A DNA stretch of 64,000 nucleotides from an uncultured Clostridia bacterium (GCA_904420095.1 CAJFUB010000020.1:1-64000); one strand, 5' to 3'; positions 35,843 to 45,295 are shown, counted from the first letter of the stretch. The notes: generated by a model from the letters alone, not told the origin. Made by a program: numbers and translations.

Positions 35843-36943
35843 ATGGTGGAAGCAGAGAAAACAGAAACAGCCGGAGATCTTTTCCTGAAGAGGTATGATC
35901 TTCATTTTTTAGAGGCCTACAGCAGTGAAGAGCTGTTTTATAAACGTTATTATGAGCTTCGTTCGCAGCCGGAGGCTCTGCGTTCATTTTTGGCTCCATA
36001 TCGCGTGTCGGAATTTTGGCTTCCGGAAATCAACAGCGAGCATCAGAAGGCAAATCAGGTTCATACGATTTTCGATTATTTTGATGATGATATTATGGTA
36101 ACGAAGCATACCCGCTTTTATCCTCTGTTTATTCATAAGCATGTTTTTTTCGAAATTATGGTAGTGATCAAGGGTAGCTGTGAAAACACGGTGGGCGGGC
36201 GGCGCCTGCGGATGACTTCGGGAGACATCTGTATCATCCCGCCGGGAGAAATTCACACCATCGGCATTTTTGATGACAGCATTGCGATCAATATTCTGAT
36301 TAAGAGGGAAACCTTCGACGATGCGTTTTTCTCGTTACTGCCCCAAGAGCACTTTTTAACAGATTTTTTCAGAAAGAATCTCTACCTTGACGAGCACATT
36401 CCCGATAATTATGTACTAATCCATATAGAAGATGATCTTCCGGCAGAGACTGCAATCTGCGCGCTGATTTATGAGGATTTGCTGAGGCACAGAGGCATGG
36501 AGCAGAAGGCAAACGCACTTTTAAAGAAAAATTTGGTGCTGACAATTTTAAATTATTTTGCGTGCTACCGGAACGAAAACGGGAATATGGTAAAGGTCAG
36601 CAGCGGAAACCCGGAGAAAATGAACGAGATTCTGAAATATATCTATGACCGGCACGCTACTGCGTCTTTGGAGGAGGTGGCGGCCCATTTACATTATTCA
36701 CCGCAGCATCTCAGCAAGCTGATTCTTGAAAGCACGGGGTTTTCCTTTATTCGCATCCTTCAAAAGGCAAAAATCGCCCGGGCGTGCTTCCTGCTGGCCA
36801 CCACAAAAATGAAAATCTGTGATATTCCCGGATCTGTGGGGTATGACAGTCTGCTGTATTTCAATCGTATATTTAAAAAAGAAATGGGCGTTACGCCCAG
36901 CCGGTACAGAAGCCTGTACGTAAATCATATTCCGCGGCAGTAG
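35843..36943 (+). CDS. AraC-family transcriptional regulator
   Basis: About 366 residues. An N-terminal cupin-like sensor spans roughly residues 85-190 (HKHVFFEIMVVIKG, SGDICIIPPGEIHTIG) and a C-terminal double helix-turn-helix of AraC type occupies the last ~100 residues (LEEVAAHLHYSPQHLSKLI and GYDSLLYFNRIFKKEMGVTPSRYR). The ATG at 35843 has GGAGG 4 nt upstream; an in-frame ATG at 35804 is also possible. It precedes the surface carbohydrate locus, and the poor -35 box ahead of 37105 suggests activation by this protein. Confidence 0.88.
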   Translation: MVEAEKTETAGDLFLKRYDLHFLEAYSSEELFYKRYYELRSQPEALRSFLAPYRVSEFWLPEINSEHQKANQVHTIFDYFDDDIMVTKHTRFYPLFIHKHVFFEIMVVIKGSCENTVGGRRLRMTSGDICIIPPGEIHTIGIFDDSIAINILIKRETFDDAFFSLLPQEHFLTDFFRKNLYLDEHIPDNYVLIHIEDDLPAETAICALIYEDLLRHRGMEQKANALLKKNLVLTILNYFACYRNENGNMVKVSSGNPEKMNEILKYIYDRHATASLEEVAAHLHYSPQHLSKLILESTGFSFIRILQKAKIARACFLLATTKMKICDIPGSVGYDSLLYFNRIFKKEMGVTPSRYRSLYVNHIPRQ

Positions 36944-37063
36944 CCACTACAGGGAAAAACCTATAATCTTTCGGGGTTTGTATATAGTTTTTTCATATAA
37001 ATCTTAAGAAATGTATGTGTTTTGCGCCGGATATGTGACTATCTGTGAATTTATTTCCCACTT

Positions 37064-37069
37064 TATAAT
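37064..37069 (+). promoter_or_regulatory. Probable -10 box of an activator-dependent promoter
   Basis: TATAAT at 37064-37069 lies 36 nt before the start of the first surface gene, but the expected -35 position (ATCTGT) does not match consensus. A promoter of this kind commonly needs an activator, here plausibly the adjacent AraC protein. Confidence 0.45.
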
Positions 37070-37104
37070 ATAAAATAGCTTGCACTTGATTAGGAGGTTA
37101 TTTT

Positions 37105-38262
37105 ATGCAAAAGAAGTGGTTTTTTATTTTAACGGCTATGATTGCTGCGGTCCTTTGCGTACAGCTTTTTGCAGTCAATGCTGCGACCTTTACTTATGAG
37201 GAGACGTATGAGGACTATGATCTCGAAACGACCATGGACGACATGTACATGTCCTTCGAGTGGACCAAACTATTCGGTTCGGGAAATGCAGTGGTGCAGG
37301 GAGAGGAAAATAAATATCTGAACATCAGCGGATATTTCGCCATGGAATATGCGACCGCTCTGGATGAAAATGTCGATGCTTACAGTATTTCCTGTGATAT
37401 GCGGGTATTGGAGAACGGCGACGGTATCGGAATGTTTCTGCGCTCCGGCAACATGCTCTATAAAGACAACGTCGCCTGGCATCATATGGCAAACCCCTAC
37501 ATGCTGCCCATGCATTACTATGAGTGGGATTGGTATGCGGAAAATGGCGGCACGAAGGGTTCCTCCGGAATGGGCTCGTCCGGTATCGTGATTATGCCGC
37601 AACTCCAGGAGGGCACAAACGGAGTCATTAAAATTAATTTTAAAAGTCATGAAGAGGACGGCCTCAATGTCGGAAATATAAGCTATTCGTTTGATTCGCC
37701 AGTTCCGGTTTCGGAATTTTTCAAGATTACCGCGGAAGAACGTGATTCCGAAATCCGGATTTCCGTCAATTCCGAACTGCTGGCGACGATTACGTTTTCC
37801 GAGGAGGGTGTTTATGAGGATGACGTTTTTTATGATACCCCGGCAGATTTCAAAGAGGTATATTACAAAAACGCTGTGTTAAAGGATGCTGCCGGCAATG
37901 AAGTGCTCAGCCTCAGCAACGCGAGAATTGCCGTGGATGGGAAGTTTGCGTTTGCCTCAAGAAACGGCGCTTTTGATTTGGACAATTTCAAGGCGGACTA
38001 TATTTATGATGAGGCCGTGGAGGCCACGCCGGAAAACACCCCGTCGGATGCTTCGAATGCGACGCCTGAAGAAACGGCTTCTTTAGCGCCGATCCAGACC
38101 ACCGGGCCTTCCGAAGAAAGCAAGGGTCCGTCCGCAACGGATAACGGCACGGAAGACGGCGCGTCCCGCTCTTACGTATGGCTGATTATTGTAATTGCCG
38201 TTGCGGTATTGGCAGCCGTTGTCGTGGTTGTCATTATACGGAGCCGGAAGAAATCTGCGTAA
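37105..38262 (+). CDS. Membrane-anchored extracellular jelly-roll-like protein (paralogue 1)
   Basis: A 385-residue protein with a signal peptide (about 1-29, cleavage near VNAA), a ~280-residue beta-rich domain of concanavalin-like type, a Thr/Ser/Pro/Glu-rich stalk (about 308-350) and a C-terminal membrane segment with the basic tail RSRKKSA. It shares with the protein at 41914 the motif YYExDxYxENGG...GxGxSGI and the FSExGxY...YYKxAVL block. A surface carbohydrate-binding role is inferred; no catalytic residues are apparent. GGAGG precedes the ATG. Confidence 0.75.
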   Translation: MQKKWFFILTAMIAAVLCVQLFAVNAATFTYEETYEDYDLETTMDDMYMSFEWTKLFGSGNAVVQGEENKYLNISGYFAMEYATALDENVDAYSISCDMRVLENGDGIGMFLRSGNMLYKDNVAWHHMANPYMLPMHYYEWDWYAENGGTKGSSGMGSSGIVIMPQLQEGTNGVIKINFKSHEEDGLNVGNISYSFDSPVPVSEFFKITAEERDSEIRISVNSELLATITFSEEGVYEDDVFYDTPADFKEVYYKNAVLKDAAGNEVLSLSNARIAVDGKFAFASRNGAFDLDNFKADYIYDEAVEATPENTPSDASNATPEETASLAPIQTTGPSEESKGPSATDNGTEDGASRSYVWLIIVIAVAVLAAVVVVVIIRSRKKSA

Positions 38263-38280
38263 GAAAGGAATCAGCAACAT

Positions 38281-39777
38281 ATGCAAAAAACGAGGTTTCT
38301 CCACTTTTTGGACGAATTTGGGAAACGCTTTGCCGCTTTGCTGCTGGGGCTGTTTTTTCTGACGGCTTATGCCTGCGGGGAACGCAATGAAACTGATTTT
38401 TCCTCCTCCGGCCTTCCAACGGGACAGATCGATCCGAGTGCGACGATAGATCCATCCGTAGCGTCGGATGATCTGGAGGCAACGATCCGGCTTCTGGTCA
38501 AGAACGATCTTCGGGAAAAGGGCGACAATCAGGCCATGCGGCAGTGCATTGCGAATTATGTCAGTACCTTTCAGATGTATTATCCCAATGTTTCCGTTCA
38601 GATCCGGTATGTAGATGAAATGAATCGTGAGCTGAAGGAAGACGCGGATGTGTTTCTGCTGACTGCGGAGGATTCAACTCGCTACATGGCTGACGAAAAG
38701 TATGACGGAACCGGATATGCCCGACAGTTTCTGGATCTCTCCGATTATTATGACCGCTTCCATACGGAGCGCGACCAGCTTCTGCTTCCTGCAATGAAGC
38801 TCGGTCAGGTCGGCGGATCCCAGCAATGGGTACCGTTCCAATATGACAGAGCCGTCATATATGCGGATAAAAGCGTATTTGAAGAGGCCGGAGCGGAAAT
38901 CCCATCCGCCGACTGGACGTATGAAGATTTTACAAGACTGGTAAGCCAGCTGACCTTTGTTGGAGAAGACGGTCGATATACGGGACTTTATCTGGCCTAT
39001 CATCAGGCGTTTGTATGGAAACTGTTTGTCCGAGGCGCCGGCGGAGACTGGTTTGATTCGGAGCAAAATCAGATTGTACTGACAGAAGGAAAGACGTATG
39101 AAGGCTTTCGCATGATGTTTTCTATGCTTGAGTCAGGGACCGCGCGCGGTAAGGATTTTAATCAAAACGGATCTGCCGCCTCCGAATCGGCTATGGCGAT
39201 TGCATTTGCCTGTCAGCCTGAGCGCGACGGCGTTTATCAGGAATCTCTGGAACGTATGGAGGCAAATCCGGCAAAAAATACGGAGACCTTGATGGAGGAG
39301 GGAAATCTGGTCATGCTGCCGCTGCCCGTCTTCCCTGCCGGGGAGGTTGGAATTTCCAATACCGCCTTCTGCAAAGGCTTTGCCGTATCCATAGACAGCG
39401 GACAGAAGGAGGCGGCAGCAGCGTTTGCCTTGTTTTCCCTCACGCTGCCGGGACAACAGATCCTGAATCAGTATTTTGGAGGAATTCCGGTAAACCGCCG
39501 CGCCTTTTCGTTAGATTTTTGGAAAAAAGGTCTGCTGGCAGGAAGCAATGCAGATACCGTTCTGATCCGCATCGACGCGGATGAACGAGATGATTTCCTG
39601 GAGGCATTTGAAAGTGCGAGATATTTATACGACGGCGTCCTGCGGACGCGGACGCTGTTTGCTTCTCTGCTGTACCGGGACTATGCCACGGTACAGAAAC
39701 GGAGACCGGAAAGCTATCGGCCCACACTGGAGACATTGGAACGGCAGCTTAACGCTACAATTCGGGATTATACATAG
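38281..39777 (+). CDS. Extracellular solute-binding protein-like lipoprotein
   Basis: A 498-residue protein with an N-terminal signal and a lipobox-like LTAYAC near residue 37, followed by a Ser-rich linker and a family-1 solute-binding fold (WVPFQYDRAVIYADKSVFEEAGAEIPSADWTYEDFTRL; later GFAVSIDSGQKEAAAAFALF). Such proteins deliver sugars to ABC permeases, but no permease or ATPase gene is in this locus. It may use a permease elsewhere or act as a surface sensor. GAAAGGAA upstream supports the ATG. Confidence 0.78.
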   Translation: MQKTRFLHFLDEFGKRFAALLLGLFFLTAYACGERNETDFSSSGLPTGQIDPSATIDPSVASDDLEATIRLLVKNDLREKGDNQAMRQCIANYVSTFQMYYPNVSVQIRYVDEMNRELKEDADVFLLTAEDSTRYMADEKYDGTGYARQFLDLSDYYDRFHTERDQLLLPAMKLGQVGGSQQWVPFQYDRAVIYADKSVFEEAGAEIPSADWTYEDFTRLVSQLTFVGEDGRYTGLYLAYHQAFVWKLFVRGAGGDWFDSEQNQIVLTEGKTYEGFRMMFSMLESGTARGKDFNQNGSAASESAMAIAFACQPERDGVYQESLERMEANPAKNTETLMEEGNLVMLPLPVFPAGEVGISNTAFCKGFAVSIDSGQKEAAAAFALFSLTLPGQQILNQYFGGIPVNRRAFSLDFWKKGLLAGSNADTVLIRIDADERDDFLEAFESARYLYDGVLRTRTLFASLLYRDYATVQKRRPESYRPTLETLERQLNATIRDYT

Positions 39778-39797
39778 AGAAAGGAGGAGAAACGGGA

Positions 39798-41861
39798 ATG
39801 AAAAAAGTTATGATGATTCTTCTTGCCCAGACCATCCTTCTTTCGTTTTGCCTGGCCGGGCCTGCTCCGCAGGGAAGCGCCTCGCAGCAGACGCCGGGTG
39901 TGTACGATACCTGGGTTGCTACGGACGGCTTGGACCGCAGTCTGCCAAGCGCGGAGGAAGCGGGCGATACCCGTACGGACAAATATGTCGGATTGTTTTA
40001 TTTCATCTGCCATGACGATCCTCAAAACGGCGGCAGCGGTACGCTGATAGATAATTCAAAGGTGTTTGCGGAGGGCGGCCTGTTTGCCGTCTGGGAAATG
40101 CTTCTGCAGGATCAGACGCATGTGTGGGGCGAGCCGTATTTCGGATATTACGTGAATACGGATGAATGGGTCTACCGCAAACACGCGGCGATGTTTTCCG
40201 CTTTAAATATCGACTTCATTTTTGTAGACCTGTCCAATAGCTTCCTGCACGGAGAAGGATTATTTATCCTGTTTGAAACATGGCATAAAATTCGTGAAGA
40301 AGGCGGAACGACACCGCAGATCGCACTCTTTTGCGGCTGGAGGCCTAGCACGGCGCGTTTTACCTTGGATGCTGTCTGGGAACGGATCTATCAAAATGAA
40401 GCGTATCGGGATCTGTTTTTTGAATGGGAGGGCAAACCGCTCTTTTTAGGCAGTCCGGCGGATTTAACGCAGGAATATCTGGACTTTTTTACGATTCGGG
40501 AATCCTGGGTAGGGACCGGTTCAAGCTCGGAGTACGTCTATACGGGTGTCAATCAGTGGAACTGGTTCGATCCCTATCCGCAGACGGTAGGGAAAAACGC
40601 GCGCGGGGAAAACGAGCACATTTCCGTATCTGCGGCAGGTCATGCGAATTCAGACACCAGCAGAAGCTATGTTGGCGACGGCGGAGCCCTTTCAGCGCAA
40701 AATGCAGATTTCGGATTCTCTTTGACGACTACCGGGGAAGGGCTGTTTTTTCAGCAGCAGTGGGAGTATGCGCTGCAGGTGGATCCGATGGTTATTACTA
40801 TTACGGGATGGAACGAATTCTCGGTGGGCGCACAGTCCAACCTTGGAGAAGGGCAGGTCATGGCCGGAACCTATCACGTAAACTTCAGTGATCCGCAGTA
40901 TGACCGGCATTACATTGATCTTTTTAATACGGAATTCAGCCGCGACATCGAACCGATCAATGGATTTTTCAATGATAATTATTATTATCAGATGGCGTCA
41001 TATATTCGAAAATTCAAAGGAACGGCGGCGGTTCCCCGTGCTGAGGGTGGCCGGGACATCGATCTGTCTGCGCCCTATGAGGAACAGTGGGCGGACGTAG
41101 GACCTCTTTTTTGCGATACGGTGGGAGACATCGCCCATCGGGACAGTCCTTCTCTGGAAAATGTCTATCGCTATGTCAATACGACGGGCCGAAACGATAT
41201 TGTTTCCGTAAAGGTTTCTAAAGAAAACGGATATACGGCGTTTCTGATTACCTGCGCGGAGGAGCTTGTATACGGTGCAGAAGGTGTGGCCGGCAGGGCG
41301 GGTATTGATTTCAAGGAACTGGAAGACGGCGCCTTGCAGACCTTCGTGAATGCATCGGAAGGAGACGTGTCCGAAGCAGGTTCCAATTGGATGAATTTGC
41401 TGATCGACAGCGATCAGAATGCGGATACCGGATGGGAAGGATATGACTATATCCTAAACCGCAGCCGGGACGGCAAGACGGTTTCGGTAGAAAGATTCCT
41501 GTATAATTCCTGGGAGTTTGAACGCGTAGGCCAGGCGGAATATGTTATTGATGGAGAAAACCTTGTCATTCGGGTTGCGGATTCTCTGGTCGGATTGGAG
41601 GGACGTGATCAGTTTGATTTTAAAGCGGCGGATAATTCTGTTGCCGACGGAGATGTGCTGAAGTTTATGACGTTAGGCGATGCGGCGCCGGATAACCGAT
41701 TTAACTTTCGCTATATCAAACAAAGCGGAGGCTCCGGCGGGCATGGGGAAGGCGTTTCTGCCGCGGTGTTCAAAGGGATCGGTATTTGCGCCGGGATATT
41801 GATCCTTGCGGGATTGTGCGTGGTCGCGGTAAAAGCTTGCGTGGCCAAGCGAAAAAAATAA
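39798..41861 (+). CDS. Membrane-anchored TIM-barrel glycosidase-like protein with CBM9-like domain
   Basis: A 687-residue protein: signal peptide (1-25), a TIM-barrel-like domain (about 50-400) with GEPYFGYYVNTDEWVYRKH and the ITGWNEFSVGAQ motif reminiscent of GH99/WbsX-like enzymes, a CBM9/DOMON-like domain (about 440-620; LLIDSDQNADTGWEGYDYIL) and a C-terminal membrane segment ending CVAKRKK. An endo-acting enzyme on a surface or host glycan is inferred. The catalytic acids cannot be assigned with confidence. It is a strong candidate for biochemical study. Confidence 0.72.
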   Translation: MKKVMMILLAQTILLSFCLAGPAPQGSASQQTPGVYDTWVATDGLDRSLPSAEEAGDTRTDKYVGLFYFICHDDPQNGGSGTLIDNSKVFAEGGLFAVWEMLLQDQTHVWGEPYFGYYVNTDEWVYRKHAAMFSALNIDFIFVDLSNSFLHGEGLFILFETWHKIREEGGTTPQIALFCGWRPSTARFTLDAVWERIYQNEAYRDLFFEWEGKPLFLGSPADLTQEYLDFFTIRESWVGTGSSSEYVYTGVNQWNWFDPYPQTVGKNARGENEHISVSAAGHANSDTSRSYVGDGGALSAQNADFGFSLTTTGEGLFFQQQWEYALQVDPMVITITGWNEFSVGAQSNLGEGQVMAGTYHVNFSDPQYDRHYIDLFNTEFSRDIEPINGFFNDNYYYQMASYIRKFKGTAAVPRAEGGRDIDLSAPYEEQWADVGPLFCDTVGDIAHRDSPSLENVYRYVNTTGRNDIVSVKVSKENGYTAFLITCAEELVYGAEGVAGRAGIDFKELEDGALQTFVNASEGDVSEAGSNWMNLLIDSDQNADTGWEGYDYILNRSRDGKTVSVERFLYNSWEFERVGQAEYVIDGENLVIRVADSLVGLEGRDQFDFKAADNSVADGDVLKFMTLGDAAPDNRFNFRYIKQSGGSGGHGEGVSAAVFKGIGICAGILILAGLCVVAVKACVAKRKK

Positions 41862-41913
41862 GTTATTTTGCATAAAGCAAGAAGACAATATATTTAGAAA
41901 TGGAGGAGTTTGT

Positions 41914-43044
41914 ATGTGTGGAAGGTGTAGTTGGAAAAAGCTGGCTTTTGTAATGGCAGCAGTTCTTTTGCTGGTAACCGGTTGTATGGTACCGGCAATG
42001 GCTTCGGAGGTGCCGGAAGAATGGGGACTTCCGATAACGACGTATGAATATGATTTCTCAAAAGATACGTTTAATACGGATCTGGGGCATGCCGGCGTCG
42101 AATCGGACTTCGAGACAGACTGGAGCTGTGAATTTCCGATGGGCTTCGGAGGAGCTATCGGCTCAGAGGAAGACAGAGGAAATTTCTTTGCTTCCATGAC
42201 GTTTTTCGGCCTGAAATATAATCAGGTGATGGAGACCGCGTATCGATTTGCCCTCGATATGAAATATGATCGCGGCCCGTACGGCGGCTTTGCGGTACGC
42301 TGCGGAGTACCCGTCAAACTGACGGTGGGCACTCCCTGGACGATCAACTATTATGAATTGGATCGCTATCAGGAAAACGGCGGCGCGAATGCAGATACCG
42401 GTATAGGCCCCAGTGGAATTTATGTATTCCCTACAGCCGAGAATCAGATCCGGATTGCGATTAAAACCATAGAGACAGACGGCTCTTATCTGGCAGAAGA
42501 ACAATTTAATATTGACATGGGATACGATGTGGCGGGACGCTTCATCCGTTATACGGTGCTGGATACGGGAAGCGAACTTTCCGTGTATGCCGGCAGCGAT
42601 CTGGTTGTCAGAATTGCCTTTTCTGATGCGGGCACGTATGACGTCTTTGCCGAGGACAAGGATGAGGAATATTATAAGACGGCGGTTTTGTACAATGCTG
42701 ACGGAACGGAAATCGGAAGCGTTGACGGAAACGCCAGAATCGCGGTAAAGAGCGGCATCGCCCTGATGCAGCGGGGAGACGTTCCGGGCGGTATTTCCTA
42801 TGACAATATTCTCATAGAAACTTATGAACCGGAGCAGACGCCACCGGAGGAGGAAACACCGGATCTTCCGGATGATCCGGTGCCAAGTGTCCCGACGGAT
42901 CCCGAGCCGAATACGCCTACGGGGGAATCCGGAATGCTCGTTTTTGCAGTGGGAGTCATTTTGCTGGCCGCCCTGGCGCTGCATAGCAGAGCGCGGCTTG
43001 CCATGAGGCAGAAAGGACGCGCAGAAGAGGAGCAGAATACCTAA
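41914..43044 (+). CDS. Membrane-anchored extracellular jelly-roll-like protein (paralogue 2)
   Basis: A 376-residue paralogue of the protein at 37105, with the same order: signal peptide (1-31), beta-rich domain, a Pro/Glu/Asp/Thr-rich stalk (about 305-332) and a C-terminal membrane segment with basic tail. Shared blocks include YYELDRYQENGG, GPSGI and EEYYKTAVLYNADG. The two differ elsewhere, suggesting an old duplication with different ligands. GGAGGAG precedes the ATG. Confidence 0.75.
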   Translation: MCGRCSWKKLAFVMAAVLLLVTGCMVPAMASEVPEEWGLPITTYEYDFSKDTFNTDLGHAGVESDFETDWSCEFPMGFGGAIGSEEDRGNFFASMTFFGLKYNQVMETAYRFALDMKYDRGPYGGFAVRCGVPVKLTVGTPWTINYYELDRYQENGGANADTGIGPSGIYVFPTAENQIRIAIKTIETDGSYLAEEQFNIDMGYDVAGRFIRYTVLDTGSELSVYAGSDLVVRIAFSDAGTYDVFAEDKDEEYYKTAVLYNADGTEIGSVDGNARIAVKSGIALMQRGDVPGGISYDNILIETYEPEQTPPEEETPDLPDDPVPSVPTDPEPNTPTGESGMLVFAVGVILLAALALHSRARLAMRQKGRAEEEQNT

Positions 43045-43057
43045 ACAGGAGGGCAGT

Positions 43058-44764
43058 ATGCACAAAATTACTTCGATCCGCATAGCCGGTACGGATATCG
43101 GCCAATACACGATCCTTTACGCGTCGGACAGTCATCCCGCGGAGATTAATGCGGCCAAAGAGCTACAGCGTTATATATATAACAGCACCGGCGTCTTGCT
43201 TTCGATGTCTGAAGACGGTACGCCCGGCCGGGAAAACGCTCCCGAAATCTGTATCGGCGGTACGAACCGGAACGAGCCCGAGACATTTGACGGACAAGAG
43301 GAAGCTTTTCATATTTATTATAAGGCGCCGCGGCTTTATATTGCCGGCGGCGGCGCGAGAGGCACGCTTTACGGGGTTTATGCATTTTTGGAAACCTATC
43401 TGGGATGGCGTTGGTTCGCGCCGGACACGGAGAAATGCGTGCTCAGCGGCACGGTTGAAATCCCGGCGGACTGTAATTTGTATTGCCGCCCTGCTTTGGA
43501 GTACAGAGATGTGTATTGGTTCAGTGCTTTTGACACTCCCTGGGCGGTGAAAATGAAGCTGAATGCATCGGGAGACCATCGAAAATTAGGTCCCGAATAC
43601 GGAGGTGGAATCGGCTATGGCGGTCCGAGATTTGTTCATACCTTTTCTGATTTTATGCCGTTGTCAGAATATTTTCAGGAACATCCCGAATATTATTCTC
43701 TGCGCGGCGGCGCCCGATGCGGAGAATATCTGTATACCCAGCTCTGTCTGACGAATCCGGACGTATTGCGGATCATTACGGAGAAAATACTGGCTTATAT
43801 GGAGGTGCATCCGGATACGCGCATTATTTCTGTTTCTCAGGATGACAGTTATGTGGGGGACAGCTATTGCCACTGTGCCGAATGCGAAAAAATCCATCGG
43901 GAAGAAGGATCGCCTATGGGCTCGCTTCTGCGGTTTGTCAATGCAATTGCGGAAACCGTAAAAATACGATATCCGCATTTAAGCATCGATACATTAGCGT
44001 ATCAGCATACCTTTGAACCGCCGCTTCATACGGTACCGCGCGACAATGTAATCATCCGGCTGTGCACCTGGAATCCGATTCTTTCCCAAAAGCATATCGA
44101 AAGGCGGAACATCCGGGAAGCCCTGACGCGCTGGAAGGCAGTATGCAACCGGATTTATATCTGGGACTACACTACAAATTTCAGCGATTACCTGGCAACT
44201 TTCCCCAATTTTGCAAACTTACAGCCTAATGTGAGACTGTTTGCGGACAATCACGTAAAAGGTATTTTTGCGCAGGGAAATTATCAGTCTGTGAGCGGAG
44301 AGTTTGGGGAGCTGCGCGCCTACCTGCTGGCCCGACTGCTCTGGGAGCCTGAGATGGAGCCGGATGCTTACTATGGGCATATGGATGCGTTTTTAGAAGG
44401 CTATTATGGGAAGGGTTGGCGTTATATCAGAAACTACATCGATTATGTCCAGGGAATTGTTTCGGGTTCTTCCGTGAGCAATCGGGGGACTCCGACGGAA
44501 ATTTTGCCGCCGGAGCGGTTTGACCTGAAGCTGGCAAAGTCATGGTGGGACCAGGCGGAGGCTATGGCGGATTCACCGCAGGATCGGGCGCATATTGGAA
44601 AATCAAGGCTGCAGCTTCTGCATTGGGAATTGTTCCGTGACGGTCACACCGACGAGAAGGACGAGAAGGCGCAGGCCTTTTATGCGCTTCTGAAAAAGCA
44701 CGGGATCACTCATCTGAATGAAGGCGCGGCGGTTCCGGTTCCTTCCTGCGGCGCGGAGCAGTAA
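43058..44764 (+). CDS. DUF4838 glycosidase-like protein
   Basis: A 568-residue protein without a signal peptide. The N-terminal ~120 residues form an alpha-beta domain as in GH20b/GH67 N-termini (HPAEINAAKELQRYI, RGTLYGVYAFLETYLGWRWFAPD), and the following barrel-like part carries the DUF4838 pattern with SVSQDDSYVGDSYCHCAECEKI. The Cys cluster may bind metal. It is cytoplasmic by prediction, so it would act on imported fragments, which conflicts with the absence of a transporter in the locus. GGAGG precedes the ATG, 13 nt after the previous gene. Confidence 0.8.
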   Translation: MHKITSIRIAGTDIGQYTILYASDSHPAEINAAKELQRYIYNSTGVLLSMSEDGTPGRENAPEICIGGTNRNEPETFDGQEEAFHIYYKAPRLYIAGGGARGTLYGVYAFLETYLGWRWFAPDTEKCVLSGTVEIPADCNLYCRPALEYRDVYWFSAFDTPWAVKMKLNASGDHRKLGPEYGGGIGYGGPRFVHTFSDFMPLSEYFQEHPEYYSLRGGARCGEYLYTQLCLTNPDVLRIITEKILAYMEVHPDTRIISVSQDDSYVGDSYCHCAECEKIHREEGSPMGSLLRFVNAIAETVKIRYPHLSIDTLAYQHTFEPPLHTVPRDNVIIRLCTWNPILSQKHIERRNIREALTRWKAVCNRIYIWDYTTNFSDYLATFPNFANLQPNVRLFADNHVKGIFAQGNYQSVSGEFGELRAYLLARLLWEPEMEPDAYYGHMDAFLEGYYGKGWRYIRNYIDYVQGIVSGSSVSNRGTPTEILPPERFDLKLAKSWWDQAEAMADSPQDRAHIGKSRLQLLHWELFRDGHTDEKDEKAQAFYALLKKHGITHLNEGAAVPVPSCGAEQ

Positions 44765-44793
44765 GAGCGCGCGGCCTTCAGGAAAAACGGCGA

Positions 44794-44826
44794 CAGCGGC
44801 AGGGGCGGTATCAGCCTCTGCCGCTG
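44794..44826 (+). terminator. Terminator of the surface carbohydrate locus
   Basis: A GC-rich hairpin with a 9-bp stem (CAGCGGCAG 44794-44802 with CTGCCGCTG 44818-44826) is followed by CGTTTATTCTGTT. The T tract is imperfect, but the position right after the last gene fits. Confidence 0.65.
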
Positions 44827-44871
44827 CGTTTATTCTGTTCCGCATTCTTTTGCTCGAGCGAGCTTCCGAAA

Positions 44872-45105
44872 TTACGGAAGCATCGTAGGCGTAGCTGCGG
44901 GCGTTGCCGTAGCCATATGGTCGTTTGTTCTGTCATGCTCATCTGTCATGAGATCCTCAATCGGATTATCCGTGTGGCGCGATTCTGTCGCATGGTTTGC
45001 CCCGTCGCCGACGTTGCCGTCTTCCTTACGGCAAGCGGAAAGCGAACAAGTCATGCAGATCGCAGCCGCGGCAAGAAAACACGAAGCGATTCTCTTAAAA
45101 TTCAT
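44872..45105 (-). CDS. Small lipoprotein
   Basis: A 77-residue protein with a signal sequence and lipobox LSAC (Cys25), then a short hydrophilic His/Asp/Thr-rich tail. GGAGGTTGAGATAG precedes the ATG on the minus strand, which makes it a convincing gene despite its size. It is transcribed away from the zinc-ribbon gene. Function unknown. Confidence 0.7.
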   Translation of the reverse strand: MNFKRIASCFLAAAAICMTCSLSACRKEDGNVGDGANHATESRHTDNPIEDLMTDEHDRTNDHMATATPAATPTMLP

Positions 45106-45230
45106 CTATCTCAACCTCCGAACTCAAATTCTCGTCATTTAAAATCGCGAACGCAGCTTCCCTCCAAAACATGCGTTCGAATATTACTATTTGTAAAAAT
45201 AAAAATTTTATTCAAATCCTTGCGTGCATC

Positions 45231-45259
45231 TTGCATATTTTTACAAAATGAGAGATAAT
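45231..45259 (+). promoter_or_regulatory. Probable promoter of the zinc-ribbon gene
   Basis: TTGCAT at 45231-45236, a 17-nt spacer and GATAAT at 45254-45259. The gene starts 37 nt later behind GGAGG. Confidence 0.5.
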
Positions 45260-45295
45260 ATTAAATGTAATTTCATGTAACGGAGGTTGTAAAAT

